This document shows, in pieces, positions 48,259-58,204 of a DNA stretch of 64,000 nucleotides (the stretch's first letter is position 1; every line of letters starts with the position of its first letter). Both the position numbers and the translations under genes were made by a program. The notes beneath the pieces were generated by a model. The model saw only the letters and a list, made by a program, of their open reading frames with translations, searched no databases and was not told the origin of the DNA. Location of the stretch: the NCBI GenBank assembly GCA_001247695.2, contig LGRX02027092.1, forward strand, positions 1 through 64,000. Reading direction: 5' to 3'. The stretch comes from Cymbomonas tetramitiformis. Lineage: Eukaryota; Chlorophyta; Pyramimonadophyceae; Pyramimonadales; Pyramimonadaceae.

Positions 48259-49477
48259 TAAAGAGCTCGTGACCATCGCCGGCTGCAACCCGGGTAAAAG
48301 TGCTGGTGGACGCGGAGACAACTGTGCTGGACTCATCGATGAGGTCTTCCTGACGGCTGTGCAGCTGCGTAAACACCTCCTGTACGCAGAGACGCAGAGA
48401 CTCACGGGCGACGCCTCCGCTCAGCCGGCGTGGCTTATGATGGCGCGCAGGGACGGCAGCGAGCACGATTCGGCCTACGCTGCTACTGCAGCCGGGGATC
48501 ATCCCGACGCGGAACTCCTCGCGGTCGAGGCCGAAGCAGTATGCCTCTCGGTGGACACTGCAGCTGATGCGAAGCCTGTGGCCAGCACCCAGGTGAAGCT
48601 GGAACCCCCGGATAGTGGGGGCACCGCCAAAGACATCCCACAGGACACGAGGGACGCCAAGGTGGCACCCCGCTGGAAGGAGAAGTTCCGGGCACTCTTC
48701 GAGGAGTTCTCCGAGGAGCTGCGTGACGCCCTCCCCATGATGTCCAAACTGCGGCGGTCGATGGAGGATGAGACCAGAGTCACCCTTAAGCCAGACAAGG
48801 AGGGAGGACACCCATTTCGCCGTCCCTACCGCATGTCTGTGGAAGAGCTTCGGCAACTGCGGGAACGCATCGAGCAGCTGGTGGAGAAGGGCTACATCAG
48901 ACCCTCATCCAGTCCTTACGCGGCACCATGTCTCATGGTACCCAAACCGGGCCAGCCTAACACGCTGCGCCTGGTGGTGGACTACCGCCAGCTGAACTCT
49001 CAAACAGTGAGAGATCGGTACCCGCTGCCGGACATTCAGTTGATGTTCGACGAGATGCAGGGTGCCAGAACACCTCTGCAGTGTTCCTGCTGCCGGACTT
49101 ACAGTCGCGCATGCCGCAGTGGAGGAAGCTTTTCAGACGCGCGGGGATGCGTATTGGGGAGGTCATCCCCACACATGATTCCCAGGGAAATCCCACCCAA
49201 CTGTTTAAGGGAACATGTGGAGTGCTGCAGGACCTCCCATGGGCGATGCTGGTGGTGCATGCTCCACCCTCGAGGTCGAGACCGGAGGATTCGACACAAG
49301 CGAGTGCCCCCGCCAATTGTTGATGCAGGCAAGGCGTCAAAGATGCGGGACGCGCAGGGCACAGTTTCTGGAGGAGATTTCCTTGAGGCCCTGCGGGACG
49401 AGTACAGCCGAGACGGGCCCCTTCGAGCCTTCGTACTCTGCGGGAGCAAGTACAGTCAGCTCCCCCTACGGTCCTAG
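48259..49477 (+). pseudogene. Truncated Ty3/gypsy reverse transcriptase
   Basis: From the G10 run the frame reads a linker, then RT start motifs: RPYRMSVEELRQLRERIEQL, EKGYIRPSSSPYAAP, VPKPGQPNTLRLVVDYRQLN and RYPLPDIQLMFDEM. Homology stops near 49065. The catalytic FSKLDL and YxDD motifs, RNase H and integrase are absent, and downstream codons are in mixed frames (49081-49323 holds another short ORF). The element is dead. Confidence 0.8.
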
Positions 49478-49479
49478 GA

Positions 49480-49824
49480 AATTGTAGTATGTGTACTAAA
49501 GGTGTACTAAAGGCATACTAACAGCAGTATATGTAGTCAAGTTAGTATGCCGCTAGTATGCGGTTAGGATACCGTTACGGTACCCACTAATGGAGACTAG
49601 ATATTAACGGCATACTAACGCCATACGTCTTAACGACCCGTTAGTACGTGCATATGATGCCGTTAGGACGCCCCTAACACATGCATCTTAACTGGTTTTA
49701 GGATGCCGTTATGATGTTCGTAGGACGACGTTAGGACATACTAACAAATGTATATTAACAGGCGTTAGGATGCCATTATGGTGCTCGTAGGACGACGTTA
49801 GGACATACTAACACATGCACTATA
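49480..49824. repeat. ~67-bp tandem array of GTTAGGATGCC-type units
   Basis: Repeated block CTAACAMATG...TTAACWGGCGTTAGGATGCC...GTAGGACGACGTTAGGACATA at about 49676, 49741 and 49809. The last unit is interrupted by the LTR element and resumes at 54150. The start of the array shares CCGTTACGGTACCCACTAAT GGAGACTAGA with 56120-56150. Confidence 0.8.
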
Positions 49825-50083
49825 CTGGAATATCCCGGTTCAAGATATCAGACAGTCAGTGAACCAATATAGATAAACTCCCATAAGAAATAAACCCTAA
49901 GCTAGATATACCCGGAACGGTCACGGAGTCGGAACGGTCTCGAGTCTAGCTACCTGTGACACTCGGTGTGTCACAGCACAGGCTTACGGATCAGTCACGG
50001 TCCAGTGTTGGCTACCTAGGAATCTGTCATAGGGGCCTGCACCGGGACTCCCGGTCAGAGCTGCCTATACAGATTTCAGCACA
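49825..50083 (-). repeat. Left (3') LTR
   Basis: On the minus strand it starts TGTGCTGAAATC and ends GGATATTCCAG. 259 bp, nearly identical to 53885-54144. Confidence 0.9.
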
Positions 50084-50406
50084 CCACCCCAGCACTGTGG
50101 GTGGTGACTGACAGGTAAGTCAGAGAAGTTAAGATAAGTTAGGGTAGGAGCTAGGGTGACAAACCTAACTGCTAATTCAACTGTGCCATTCTGATACACA
50201 AATCGAAGCCCTCTAGCCGGCACAAGAGCAGAAACATACAGGCACTTAGGTCCTGCTAAACTACTGAAAAGCACTGTGGCAGCAAACCAGATTGAAGAAA
50301 GTAGATGTCAAAGTAAAGCATAAACCAAATTGAAGACCATGTTGAGGTCAAAGCACATCTCAGTACACCACTAGAAAGTGGTGCACTGCCAGAGCCAGAA
50401 GCAAAT

Positions 50407-52734
50407 CTACTCGGGGTCAAAGTCCAGAGGGGCACCGTCACCACAATGTCCACGGTAGTAGCCTGCAACACTGCTCTCCAGTGGGTCAGGCGGCCGGTGA
50501 ACCACCGTCGCAGCACCCAGGGAGTGCAGTACTGCATCCAGAGTGACGGGGTCCAGCTCGGACATACCGGGGTAGACGCATAAGCCTCCCCTGCACAGCA
50601 CAGGCTGCGGTGCAGCCCGACCCGATACCTGCACAGAGTTGATGTCATTGGCCGCCGTGTAGGCGGCAGCTCCCACTCCCATGATCGAGATCAAAAGAAA
50701 GAGAGAGACAAAGTAATGAAATCCCCACGGGCCCGCGTGTGCGGGGAAGCCCCATGGCGGCTTGCCACATCCGTAGGTGCGGGAAGCACCACCAGACTCA
50801 GGCACGTGGGCTGCGGGCTCTGACGCATGATTGGCTGAGATGGCCGAAGCCCGCGGCTTGACGGCGAAGCTGCCGTCTGCAAAATCCTCGTAGTCGTCGG
50901 TGTCGTAGCCGGTCAAGTCAACCGGCGCAACCGCGGCGTGGTTGGCAGTTCCCACAACCCCCGCGAATTCACCGCCAGACTTCTCCGTGGTGGTCACCCG
51001 CGTCGATTGAAGGGACACGGGCGGGCCGTAGCCGTAGAGCTCCAGGAGCTCTTGCTCATTCTCCAAGACAGGCATAGCAGGGGCCGGCACGGCGGATGCC
51101 GATGCCGCCGCACCACCTGCCGGAACCTGCTCCTCTGGTGTGATACCTGCGCTCGCAGCGTCACACACCAGAGCCGAAGCCTGCGTCGCAATGCCCGCAG
51201 GCGGCGGGAAAGAGGCGTGAGTGTAATGTACCTTAGGCTCTACCGCCGCGTTGACCTCCGCCGCGAGGTCGTCCAGCCGTTGCAGGATGTCGTCACCGGA
51301 CGTCTCCGCCACCGGTGTCACCGCGTCAACGGAGAAGCCGTAGGCCGACACGTCGATGCCTCCCACAACGCCCCCGCACAGCACCGCTGGCGGACCGTAC
51401 ACCGTCGCCGCGCGGGCAAAGGCCTCAGCTCCATCATCCGCCGCCTCCTGAAAGACAGCACACATGGCGAGGGCATGCACGCCCTCCGCATCCTCGTCGT
51501 CGATGGGGATACAGAAAGCCGCGGCCGAGGTGGGGGAATGTTGGCGACCGCCAAGCGGGCAGTCGCGGTAGAAATGATAAAGGTCCTTACCAGTCTTCTT
51601 GCAGCGGGTACACAGCGGCTTAGCCCGCTGCTCGTCACGATCGTAGCCCACCGCCGGTGGGGATTGGACCCCCATGCGGAAGCCCCGCGGTGACTGCCCG
51701 CGCTGCTGCTGCCGGCGCTGCCCGTGCTGCCGCTGCGGCGGATCCCGCTGCTGCTGCACCACCGGCGGAGCCGCCCCGCACTGCCGCCGCACCAGCTCGG
51801 TCAACTCCTTGATCTTGTCCAGTAGTACCTGGTGCTCGCTGCTGGTGAGCAGAGCCGACGCGCCACCACCTGCGGGCTTGGCCACGACGGCCTTCCCAAC
51901 GTCCGTCTGCGCCCACGCCTGATAAATCTCTACAACCAGAGAGCGCAGAGCACCGAGGGAAACCGCCGCGAGATCGGCCACCATGGGGTAACGCACCTTG
52001 ACCGCGGCGTAGAACACCGGGTCAAGCCGGCTGTAGAGGCTGAGCTTCCTGGTGGCCTCGGTGGGGGTCCAGTCGGCGGCCTTGTTATCCCGCACCAAAC
52101 GTTGTTCCCGAGCCAAAATCGGCTGCGGGTCAACGTTTGCGGGATAAGTAAGCGCGGCATGCTCCTGCTGGAAGGACTCCCGCAACGCCACTGGTACGCT
52201 GCGCTTCACGATGTCCACCAGCGCACGCCGTCCATCTCGGTCGGCAGACGCGTCCGTACCCGTAAGCCAGACGTGGGCGTTGCTGTGCTTCTCGATGATA
52301 AGCCCAAGCACGTCGTACAGCAAGGCGTTCACCTTGCCCACCACCAGAGCCTGGGGGTCGTCAAGGTCGAACGAGACGAGGTCCAGCCCAGCGGACTCAA
52401 ACTCCGTACGTAGCTGAACCACCACATCGGAGAGGAGACCCGCGTCAGAAGTGCCGCTGAAATAATGCTTCTTGTCGCCAAGGATATCCTCGCGGATACC
52501 CTTGGCCCATGTCCGATGGAGCCGCCCCTTGTAGACCTCGTCCACAAGCTTGGACTGCTCCTGCAGATACTTCCTCGTCGCAACGTCGGCGTCGGTGTTG
52601 GAAGTAGGGTCGGGGTTCGTAATAGCCGGTGACCTAGCCGTCGGCGTGTTGCGAACCGCGTCAGTGAGCCTCAGCGAGGCGTCGATGTCGGAGTCCCTCG
52701 TGAGGGACCGTTTTGCTCTAGTGGATACACCCAT
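50407..52734 (-). CDS. Gag-like protein of the TR-GAG element, 775 aa
   Basis: I choose ATG 52734 (MGVSTRAKRSLTRD); the frame is open 82 codons further up (52980) but that part lacks character. Residues ~40-330 look like a capsid domain (RTWAKGIREDILG, RKLSLYSRLDPVFY, SLGALRSLVVEIYQAW). A Gln/Arg-rich linker and a variant knuckle CTRCKKTGKDLYHFYRDC follow (C-x2-C-x9-H-x4-C, longer than the usual CCHC). The C-terminal half is Ala/Asp/Glu-rich and contains a hydrophobic segment (YFVSLFLLISIMGVGAAAY) that could span a membrane, unusual for Gag. Stop TAG at 50407. Confidence 0.7.
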   Translation of the reverse strand: MGVSTRAKRSLTRDSDIDASLRLTDAVRNTPTARSPAITNPDPTSNTDADVATRKYLQEQSKLVDEVYKGRLHRTWAKGIREDILGDKKHYFSGTSDAGLLSDVVVQLRTEFESAGLDLVSFDLDDPQALVVGKVNALLYDVLGLIIEKHSNAHVWLTGTDASADRDGRRALVDIVKRSVPVALRESFQQEHAALTYPANVDPQPILAREQRLVRDNKAADWTPTEATRKLSLYSRLDPVFYAAVKVRYPMVADLAAVSLGALRSLVVEIYQAWAQTDVGKAVVAKPAGGGASALLTSSEHQVLLDKIKELTELVRRQCGAAPPVVQQQRDPPQRQHGQRRQQQRGQSPRGFRMGVQSPPAVGYDRDEQRAKPLCTRCKKTGKDLYHFYRDCPLGGRQHSPTSAAAFCIPIDDEDAEGVHALAMCAVFQEAADDGAEAFARAATVYGPPAVLCGGVVGGIDVSAYGFSVDAVTPVAETSGDDILQRLDDLAAEVNAAVEPKVHYTHASFPPPAGIATQASALVCDAASAGITPEEQVPAGGAAASASAVPAPAMPVLENEQELLELYGYGPPVSLQSTRVTTTEKSGGEFAGVVGTANHAAVAPVDLTGYDTDDYEDFADGSFAVKPRASAISANHASEPAAHVPESGGASRTYGCGKPPWGFPAHAGPWGFHYFVSLFLLISIMGVGAAAYTAANDINSVQVSGRAAPQPVLCRGGLCVYPGMSELDPVTLDAVLHSLGAATVVHRPPDPLESSVAGYYRGHCGDGAPLDFDPE

Positions 52735-53095
52735 AATTCTGAAAGCCTGATGGGAGGTGGCACGCCGGGGCGCGTTCGGGTAATGTCGTGGGGAAGATGC
52801 GACGCCACAGTTACGGAAGGAGCGGTAGAGCCATGCGAGCGAGGGGCACTGGAAGACGTTGTCGAGGTCGAAGGTGCTCGAGCCACCAGCCCAAAAATCG
52901 GCAGCAAGCGGGATCAGGGCAAGCGTAATACCGTAAATGAACATTGCGTCGACTAGGTCCGGTCCAGGTCGAACCCCCATAGCTGCGGCTCAAAGACGCT
53001 CACCGCAAACAGCTCATCTCAAAATTCCCGTGAGTCCCCAAACGCGCCGTCGCGCACCACCTCTCCAAGCGGCTGCTTTAGCCAATCATGGCCAA

Positions 53096-53836
53096 CAAGG
53101 CGTGGTATCGGTTGTACCGATATTCCAATAAATCGATATATCGGAATATCGTTATCGATCGATAACGAAAATTGAATTATCGAAATTATCATTATCGATC
53201 GATAACTTACATGAATAAATCGGAATCGATCGATAACTACACTTGACATATCGGAATTGATCGATAACAACTTTCGTTTAATCGAAATCGATCGATAACA
53301 ACTTTGCGTTCTAGATATCGATATCGAAATCCGCATATCGATATCGAAACAAGAAAAGAGGCTACATATAAGGGTATGGGTGAAGACGTGGCATGCATCG
53401 ATCATACCACGGTGAATATACCCGTTCCCATCAGCACACGGAAGTCAAGCACCGTTGGGCGGGATTAGTACTCTGGTCGGGGACGACAGGGGAACCCCTT
53501 GTGTCGATGTGTATATTTTGCTCTTTATACACAGTCCTGTGATTTGAGGTGTGTAACTTATTTGCCAGTTTGACTCACCTGCTAGTGGTATATCGATATT
53601 ATCGATATCGATTGAAAATTGTTCAATATCAGTATTGATCGATAACTCGCTACGAATTATCGAAATCGATCGATATGCATTTGGTGTCTATTTTCTCATA
53701 TCGGTATTGATCGGTAGAAGTTTAATATCGATCGATACCGTAGGCCTTTAAAAAAGAATATCGTTATCGATCGATATGAAAGTGAAAATTATCGTTATCG
53801 ATCGATCACCTCCGGCCCAACCGATACCACGCCCTG
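53096..53836. mobile_element. hAT-like MITE nested in the TR-GAG 5' leader
   Basis: Terminal inverted repeats CARGGCGTGGTATCGGTTG (53096-53114; complement 53818-53836, one mismatch) are flanked by the 8-bp duplication ATGGCCAA (53088-53095 and 53837-53844). 8-bp duplications and CARGG ends are hAT hallmarks. Both ends carry dense ATCGATCGATAAC subterminal repeats (53130-53350 and 53590-53810), probable transposase-binding sites. 741 bp, no ORF. Confidence 0.85.
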
Positions 53837-53884
53837 ATGGCCAAACTAGCTGTGGAATATAGCGTGGAATGGGTCCACGACCTA

Positions 53885-54144
53885 CTGGAATATCCCGGTT
53901 CAAGATATCAGACAGTCAGTGAACCAATATAGATAAACTCCCATAAGAAATAAACCCTAAGCTAGATATACCCGGAACGGTCACGGAGTCGGAACGGTCT
54001 CGAGTCTAGCTACCTGTGACACTCGGTGTGTCACAGCACGGGCTTACGGATCAGTCACAGGTCCAGTGTTGGCTACCTAGGAATCTGTCATAGGGGCCTG
54101 CACCGGGACTCCCGGTCAGGGCTGCCTATACAGATTTCAGCACA
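53885..54144 (-). repeat. Right (5') LTR
   Basis: 260 bp. Downstream on the minus strand, TGGACCCATTCC at about 8-10 nt past the LTR could be a primer-binding site (TGG start), but the tRNA is not identified. Confidence 0.85.
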
Positions 54145-54149
54145 CTATA

Positions 54150-54640
54150 ACTGGCGTTAGGATGCCATTATGATGTTAATAGGACGACGTTAGGACATAC
54201 TAACACCGACACCCTAAAGGCGTCCTAACGACATGCTATCTGGGACATAGTAAAGGCATACTAACGTTGGTTTTAGCATAGCTTTAGTGTGTTAGGGCGC
54301 ATACTAACTATGCCATAACTACACAAGCAGTCAAACGCGAACGTTGCGAGTATTCATATCGGGGGAAGCTTGATGCGAAGGCATATGCATTGTGAGGTGC
54401 GAGATACATTGTGATTGGTGAGTGTGATGCACAACAGGTGTGATGCACAACAAAGCATATGCGTGGTTGAATGCACTTTGACAAGTCTAGAAACGTTAAT
54501 ATTTTTACTATCCACAATACAATCCAATCGTAAGTAGGGCTGCCCCATTCGTAGCCTAATTCGCTCAAAACAAGGCTCTAGTCCGAAAATTGCCTCTAGG
54601 GAATCAACCTAATCTCTTTAAAACAACGTGCAACAAGCGA
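54150..54640. repeat. Rest of the GTTAGGATGCC array and unique flank
   Basis: 54150-54320 continues the tandem array interrupted by the LTR element. 54320-54640 has no gene and no recognised repeat. Confidence 0.6.
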
Positions 54641-54659
54641 GAAATCTCGGCGTTGGTCT

Positions 54660-55143
54660 TGGAGTAAAACCTTCCGAGATTTTCCACTCGCCCATTCTCA
54701 TTCGATCTGAAAAAGCAAGTGGAACAATAAACCAACACTTAGTCAAGTGAGAAACTTCACACAAAAGCACAACAGCTTAGGTTCTAACTTAGAAAGGGTA
54801 TAGCTTTTACCTTAAGTCTTGGCGTTGGTCATGGGCTGAAAATTTGCTTTCTCTACTCGCTCCTTTTCAACCGATCTGAAAAATAAAGCGCAACAAAGAA
54901 ACCCACGCTTAGTAAAGCAAGCACATAACACAAACGCGCAAATTCTTATGTACCAACCTAGGAAAGATAGCGCACACACCTTAGGTATTGGTGTTGGTCA
55001 TGGGCTGAAAATTAGTTCTTTCCACTCGCTCATTTTCAGCCGATCTGAAAAACAACGCGCAACTCAAAACCAATGGATAGTAAAGCGCAAAAATATCATA
55101 AGATGAAATATAAGAGTAGCAAAGGAAAATAAGAAGGCCAAGT
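54660..55143 (-). repeat. Left arm: three ~170-bp hairpin units
   Basis: CGATCTGAAAAA words at about 54702, 54872 and 55040 mark the units. Each has a GGGCTGAAAAT...TTTTCAGCC-type hairpin bordered (minus strand) by TTTTTCAG and AAG-GTA, i.e. splice-like signals. Homologous and inverted relative to 63078-63480. Confidence 0.8.
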
Positions 55144-55214
55144 GGGGTGAGTTGGAATTTAACCAACTTCATCTAGTTCATACGACTAGCGAGAACTTAC
55201 TTCTCGTTCACCCC
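55144..55214 (-). other. tRNA-like fold, left arm (71 nt)
   Basis: Minus strand: acceptor GGGGTGA/TCACCCC, D-stem GAGA/TCTC with a 7-nt loop, anticodon stem CTAGT/ACTAG with loop CGTATGA, 5-nt variable region, T-stem GTTGG/CCAAC with loop TTAAATT. All stems are perfect. D-loop lacks GG and position 33 is not T, so function as a tRNA is doubtful. B-box degraded. Confidence 0.6.
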
Positions 55215-56310
55215 TCAATTCGATGCTAAGCACACCGACATGCGCGCAGAAAAATTACAGTAGCACTCGCATTCACTATGAATATGTAGCGTAGTGCAGT
55301 ATTTTTATGATACCAAGAACAAACATAAAACAGCACCCACTACCCGATAACTCTGCGTTCACCGCTGCCTTTGACTTGTGAATACTTAAAGTTTATTGTA
55401 GTTCGATGGACACAGTGTTGAGTGTATTCCACTTCAACGTTCACCTTCCCCTTCGCTTGAATATTCAACTCGAACTGGTCGTCGCGGGCTCGCGGCATCG
55501 GCAGCGGCATCCCGCATCACTCGAGTCGCAGTCGACTGTCGCGTGTCACCTGTGTCACAGTATGAGTATCGGATAGTATGACAATGAGTATCAGTATCAG
55601 TATCGTGAATCGATGTCGCTGTCGTTCGGCTGTCGCTGTCCCTGTCGCGTCGCGGCTGTCGCGCTCGAGTGACCAGCGCAGGTCGGCGCAGGTCGCGGTC
55701 GGTCTGTCTCGGACACGCGACGCGACGGTGCGGTGCGGTGCGGTGCGGTGAGAACTTTCCATTTTATTTCTTTTGTTTATATTTATTTTTTTGCTCCTGC
55801 GCATTTTGAAAAAATCGTGCGCACAAAATGCTTCATATCTATGGCAAAAAAACAAAACCAACATTTTGCTTGGAGGGGTATGTTCCCTTCAACTTGCCCA
55901 TTTCCCTGCCAAATTTTTGTTTTTTGTTTTTTTCGCTATTTTTGGGTCTTATAGCTTATGTCATACAAGTCATATGACGTTAGTACCCCTTTAGCATGCC
56001 ATGTACATTACGCGGATATTATGCCGGTAGCATGCTCTTATGATGTCATTTAGTATCCTAACGCCAGACTTGCAGTTTTTTTGTTTTTTTTTGTTTGCAT
56101 GCGTCTTTGTTACTATGCCGTTACGGTACCCACTAATGGAGACTAGACGCCGTTAACATGCTATCGCCACGCCGTTAGCGGCATACTAGTGGAGACTAGA
56201 CGCCGTTAACATGCTAACGCCACGCATGCTAAAGGCGTGCTAACTACATGCTAACGGCGACAACATGTTAAAGGTGTCCTAAGGGCGTGCTTTAGGGTGC
56301 ACATCTTAAC
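55215..56310. other. Inner left arm, no gene
   Basis: Contains a GGTGC pentamer microsatellite (55728-55750), T-rich DNA and, from 55970, GTTAACATGCTAACGCC-type words related to the array at 49.5 kb. No ORF supported. Confidence 0.6.
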
Positions 56311-56618
56311 AGGCCTAGAGGAATATTCCTCAAAAGATTCCCTGGTTAGGACACCTTTAGGAGGCCTTTAGGATGCCTGTAGTTCGCCCATCCTAACGGT
56401 ATCCTAATGACACCCTAACGTGTGGCATTAGGACTCCTTTATGACGTACTAACCGCGTCTTAACAGGCCTAGAGGAATATTCCTCAAAAGATTCCCTGGT
56501 TTAGGACACCTTTAGGAGGCCTTTAGGATGCCTGTAGTTCGCCCATCCTAACGGTATCCTAATGACACCCTAACGTGTGGCATTAGGACTCCTTTATGAC
56601 GTACTAACCACGTCTTAA
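56311..56618. repeat. 154-bp tandem duplication
   Basis: AGGCCTAGAGGAATATTCCT starts at 56311 and 56465. The two copies differ by about three changes and precede the ATG at 56651. Inside, GAGGAATATTCCTC is a palindrome. Confidence 0.9.
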
Positions 56619-56650
56619 CGCGCCTACGGGGGGGGGGTCACAGGCCTGCG

Positions 56651-57674
56651 ATGCCCCGTAAAGCACTTCGCCCCGGAGAGCATTTCTCCGCGCTACGTGA
56701 ACAATGGACTCGCCAACATCCCCCCGATGCATCCGATGACCAGTTCGTGCAGGCGTCCGCAAGTACACCCCGTGCGGCCCCGGGTCACCGTGGGCTTTCC
56801 CTCCAACGACAAGAACGACCGGTGGCCAAAACCCGTGCGCCACGACTAGCCCGAATGGCCATGTGTCACCCAGCACCTCACCCAGTACCCTTGGCACCAC
56901 CGCGTGGTCCGGTGAATATTGCCACCTCCGCACCATCATCTCCGGCGGTACCACTTGCTGCCGATACCGTCGGTTGTCCGGAGGGTTTCCGGTTGGGTCA
57001 ACATTTCGCGGAGCACACGAAGAAGTTTCGAGTTAGCCAATGGGCGGAAACCACTGTGGCGTGCGTGAATGATGCAAGGTGAGTGATTTCGTTTTTTCAA
57101 GGACCCTTTGAAAGTGCCCTAACTTTCAGTTGGACTCTTGAATCACAATCGTCCATTTGGACCTTCGCATGATTGCTTGTCGCACACATATGATGCCGTT
57201 AGCATGGTAAAGACTATGTATCGACGTACTAGCGACATCTTAACTGCACTCTAACGTGGCAGGTGCCAAACGGAAGACATGATGCGTGCTCTTTGTCACG
57301 TAACCGCTTGTAGATTGGAAGCGCGTAAGTCGAGAAACGTCGGCATGGTTCAGATTTACACTTGTGGCCATCGCAAGGACGAACCAACTTGCATGACTCC
57401 CCGCGACTTTCATCGTTGCGCCCAAGACATGCTAACGACCCTACGGTACCCGTCATGGTTGCCGATCCCGTCCATTTTGGAAGAAGAACCGGGCAAGGTA
57501 ATGTACGCCGACCGCGTATTTCCCATAAAATTACGGACACGTGGCGTGCGACATTGTCTCATGTCCATTGCCACTGCAATCATGCTCATTGTCGCAGCCT
57601 CCATCGATAACACCACCCCTCTCTCGATATTGATACGAGATCCCTACATTCTGGGAAAATCAGAAGACGTCTAG
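56651..57674 (+). CDS. Two-exon protein of the inverted-repeat element, 279 aa
   Basis: Exon 1 56651-57078 (MPRKALRPGEHF) and exon 2 57263-57674. Donor AAG-GTGAGT and acceptor GGCAG fit in phase 2 and create R-C-Q-T-E-D at the junction. The N-terminal half is basic and Pro/Ala-rich; exon 2 has several Cys and His (CHVTACRLEARK, YTCGHRKDEPTC, RCAQD). The protein stops where a GAAGAC array begins. It could be the accessory (TNPA-like) protein of the transposon or a captured gene. I recognise no domain. Confidence 0.5.
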
Positions 57675-57925
57675 AAGACGTCTTCTGAACGTCTTATAGA
57701 CGTCTTCGGGGAAATGATGTCTTCTGGTTTCCAGAAGACGTCTTCTGACGGGAACGTCTTCTGGAAACCAGAAGACACTCTTCGGGGAAGACGTGCCGAA
57801 GATGTGCGGAATGTCTTCCGGATTTCGGAAGACATCTTCCCGGAAGACGTGCAAAGGGCAGTCTTCCCGGAAGATACCCGGAAGATGTTCCGAATGTCTT
57901 CTGGGCCAGAATACATTCTGACATG
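57655..57925. repeat. GAAGACGTCTTC array
   Basis: More than 20 GAAGAC/GTCTTC words in ~270 nt, many as palindromes (GAAGACGTCTTC; GTCTTCTGGTTTCCAGAAGAC). Same repeat family as in the transposase introns and at 61590-61905 and 63830-64000. 57926-58204 holds nothing else recognised. Confidence 0.85.
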
Positions 57926-58204
57926 TGTTATCGACACATATGTGATGATTATGCAATTTGGCCACATAGCTACTTCATACCACACGTACACTAGTCGCGT
58001 AATCACAGAAGACATTCAGAAGGCGCACGGAAGACATGCGGAAGACATTCTAGGTATCTTCCTAACAACTTCAGGGTTGTCATCATGCTCTGTTGCTATG
58101 ATACATAATATACGGCTAAGTTAATTGATAGGTCTATCTACACATACATGTACGATTGCATCTATTCAACATACAGACCACTAAGTACGATGCCCGGCGT
58201 ATTA

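Larger units (their letters stand above)
49825..54144 (-). mobile_element. Gag-only LTR retrotransposon (TR-GAG type)
   Basis: Two LTRs (49825-50083 and 53885-54144) enclose a single large minus-strand Gag ORF and nothing resembling protease, RT or integrase. CTATA target duplications flank it (49820-49824 and 54145-54149). Removing the element rejoins a normal unit of the tandem array. The purine-rich GCTGGGGTGG just before the left LTR (minus strand) is a good polypurine tract. LTRs differ at about three positions, so insertion is recent. Non-autonomous: it must borrow Pol from another element. Confidence 0.85.

Noticed and set aside
54144..54150. CACTATA at the LTR border as a CACTA transposon terminus
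   Set aside because: It is explained by the LTR end plus the CTATA target duplication; no partner TAGTG end was found.
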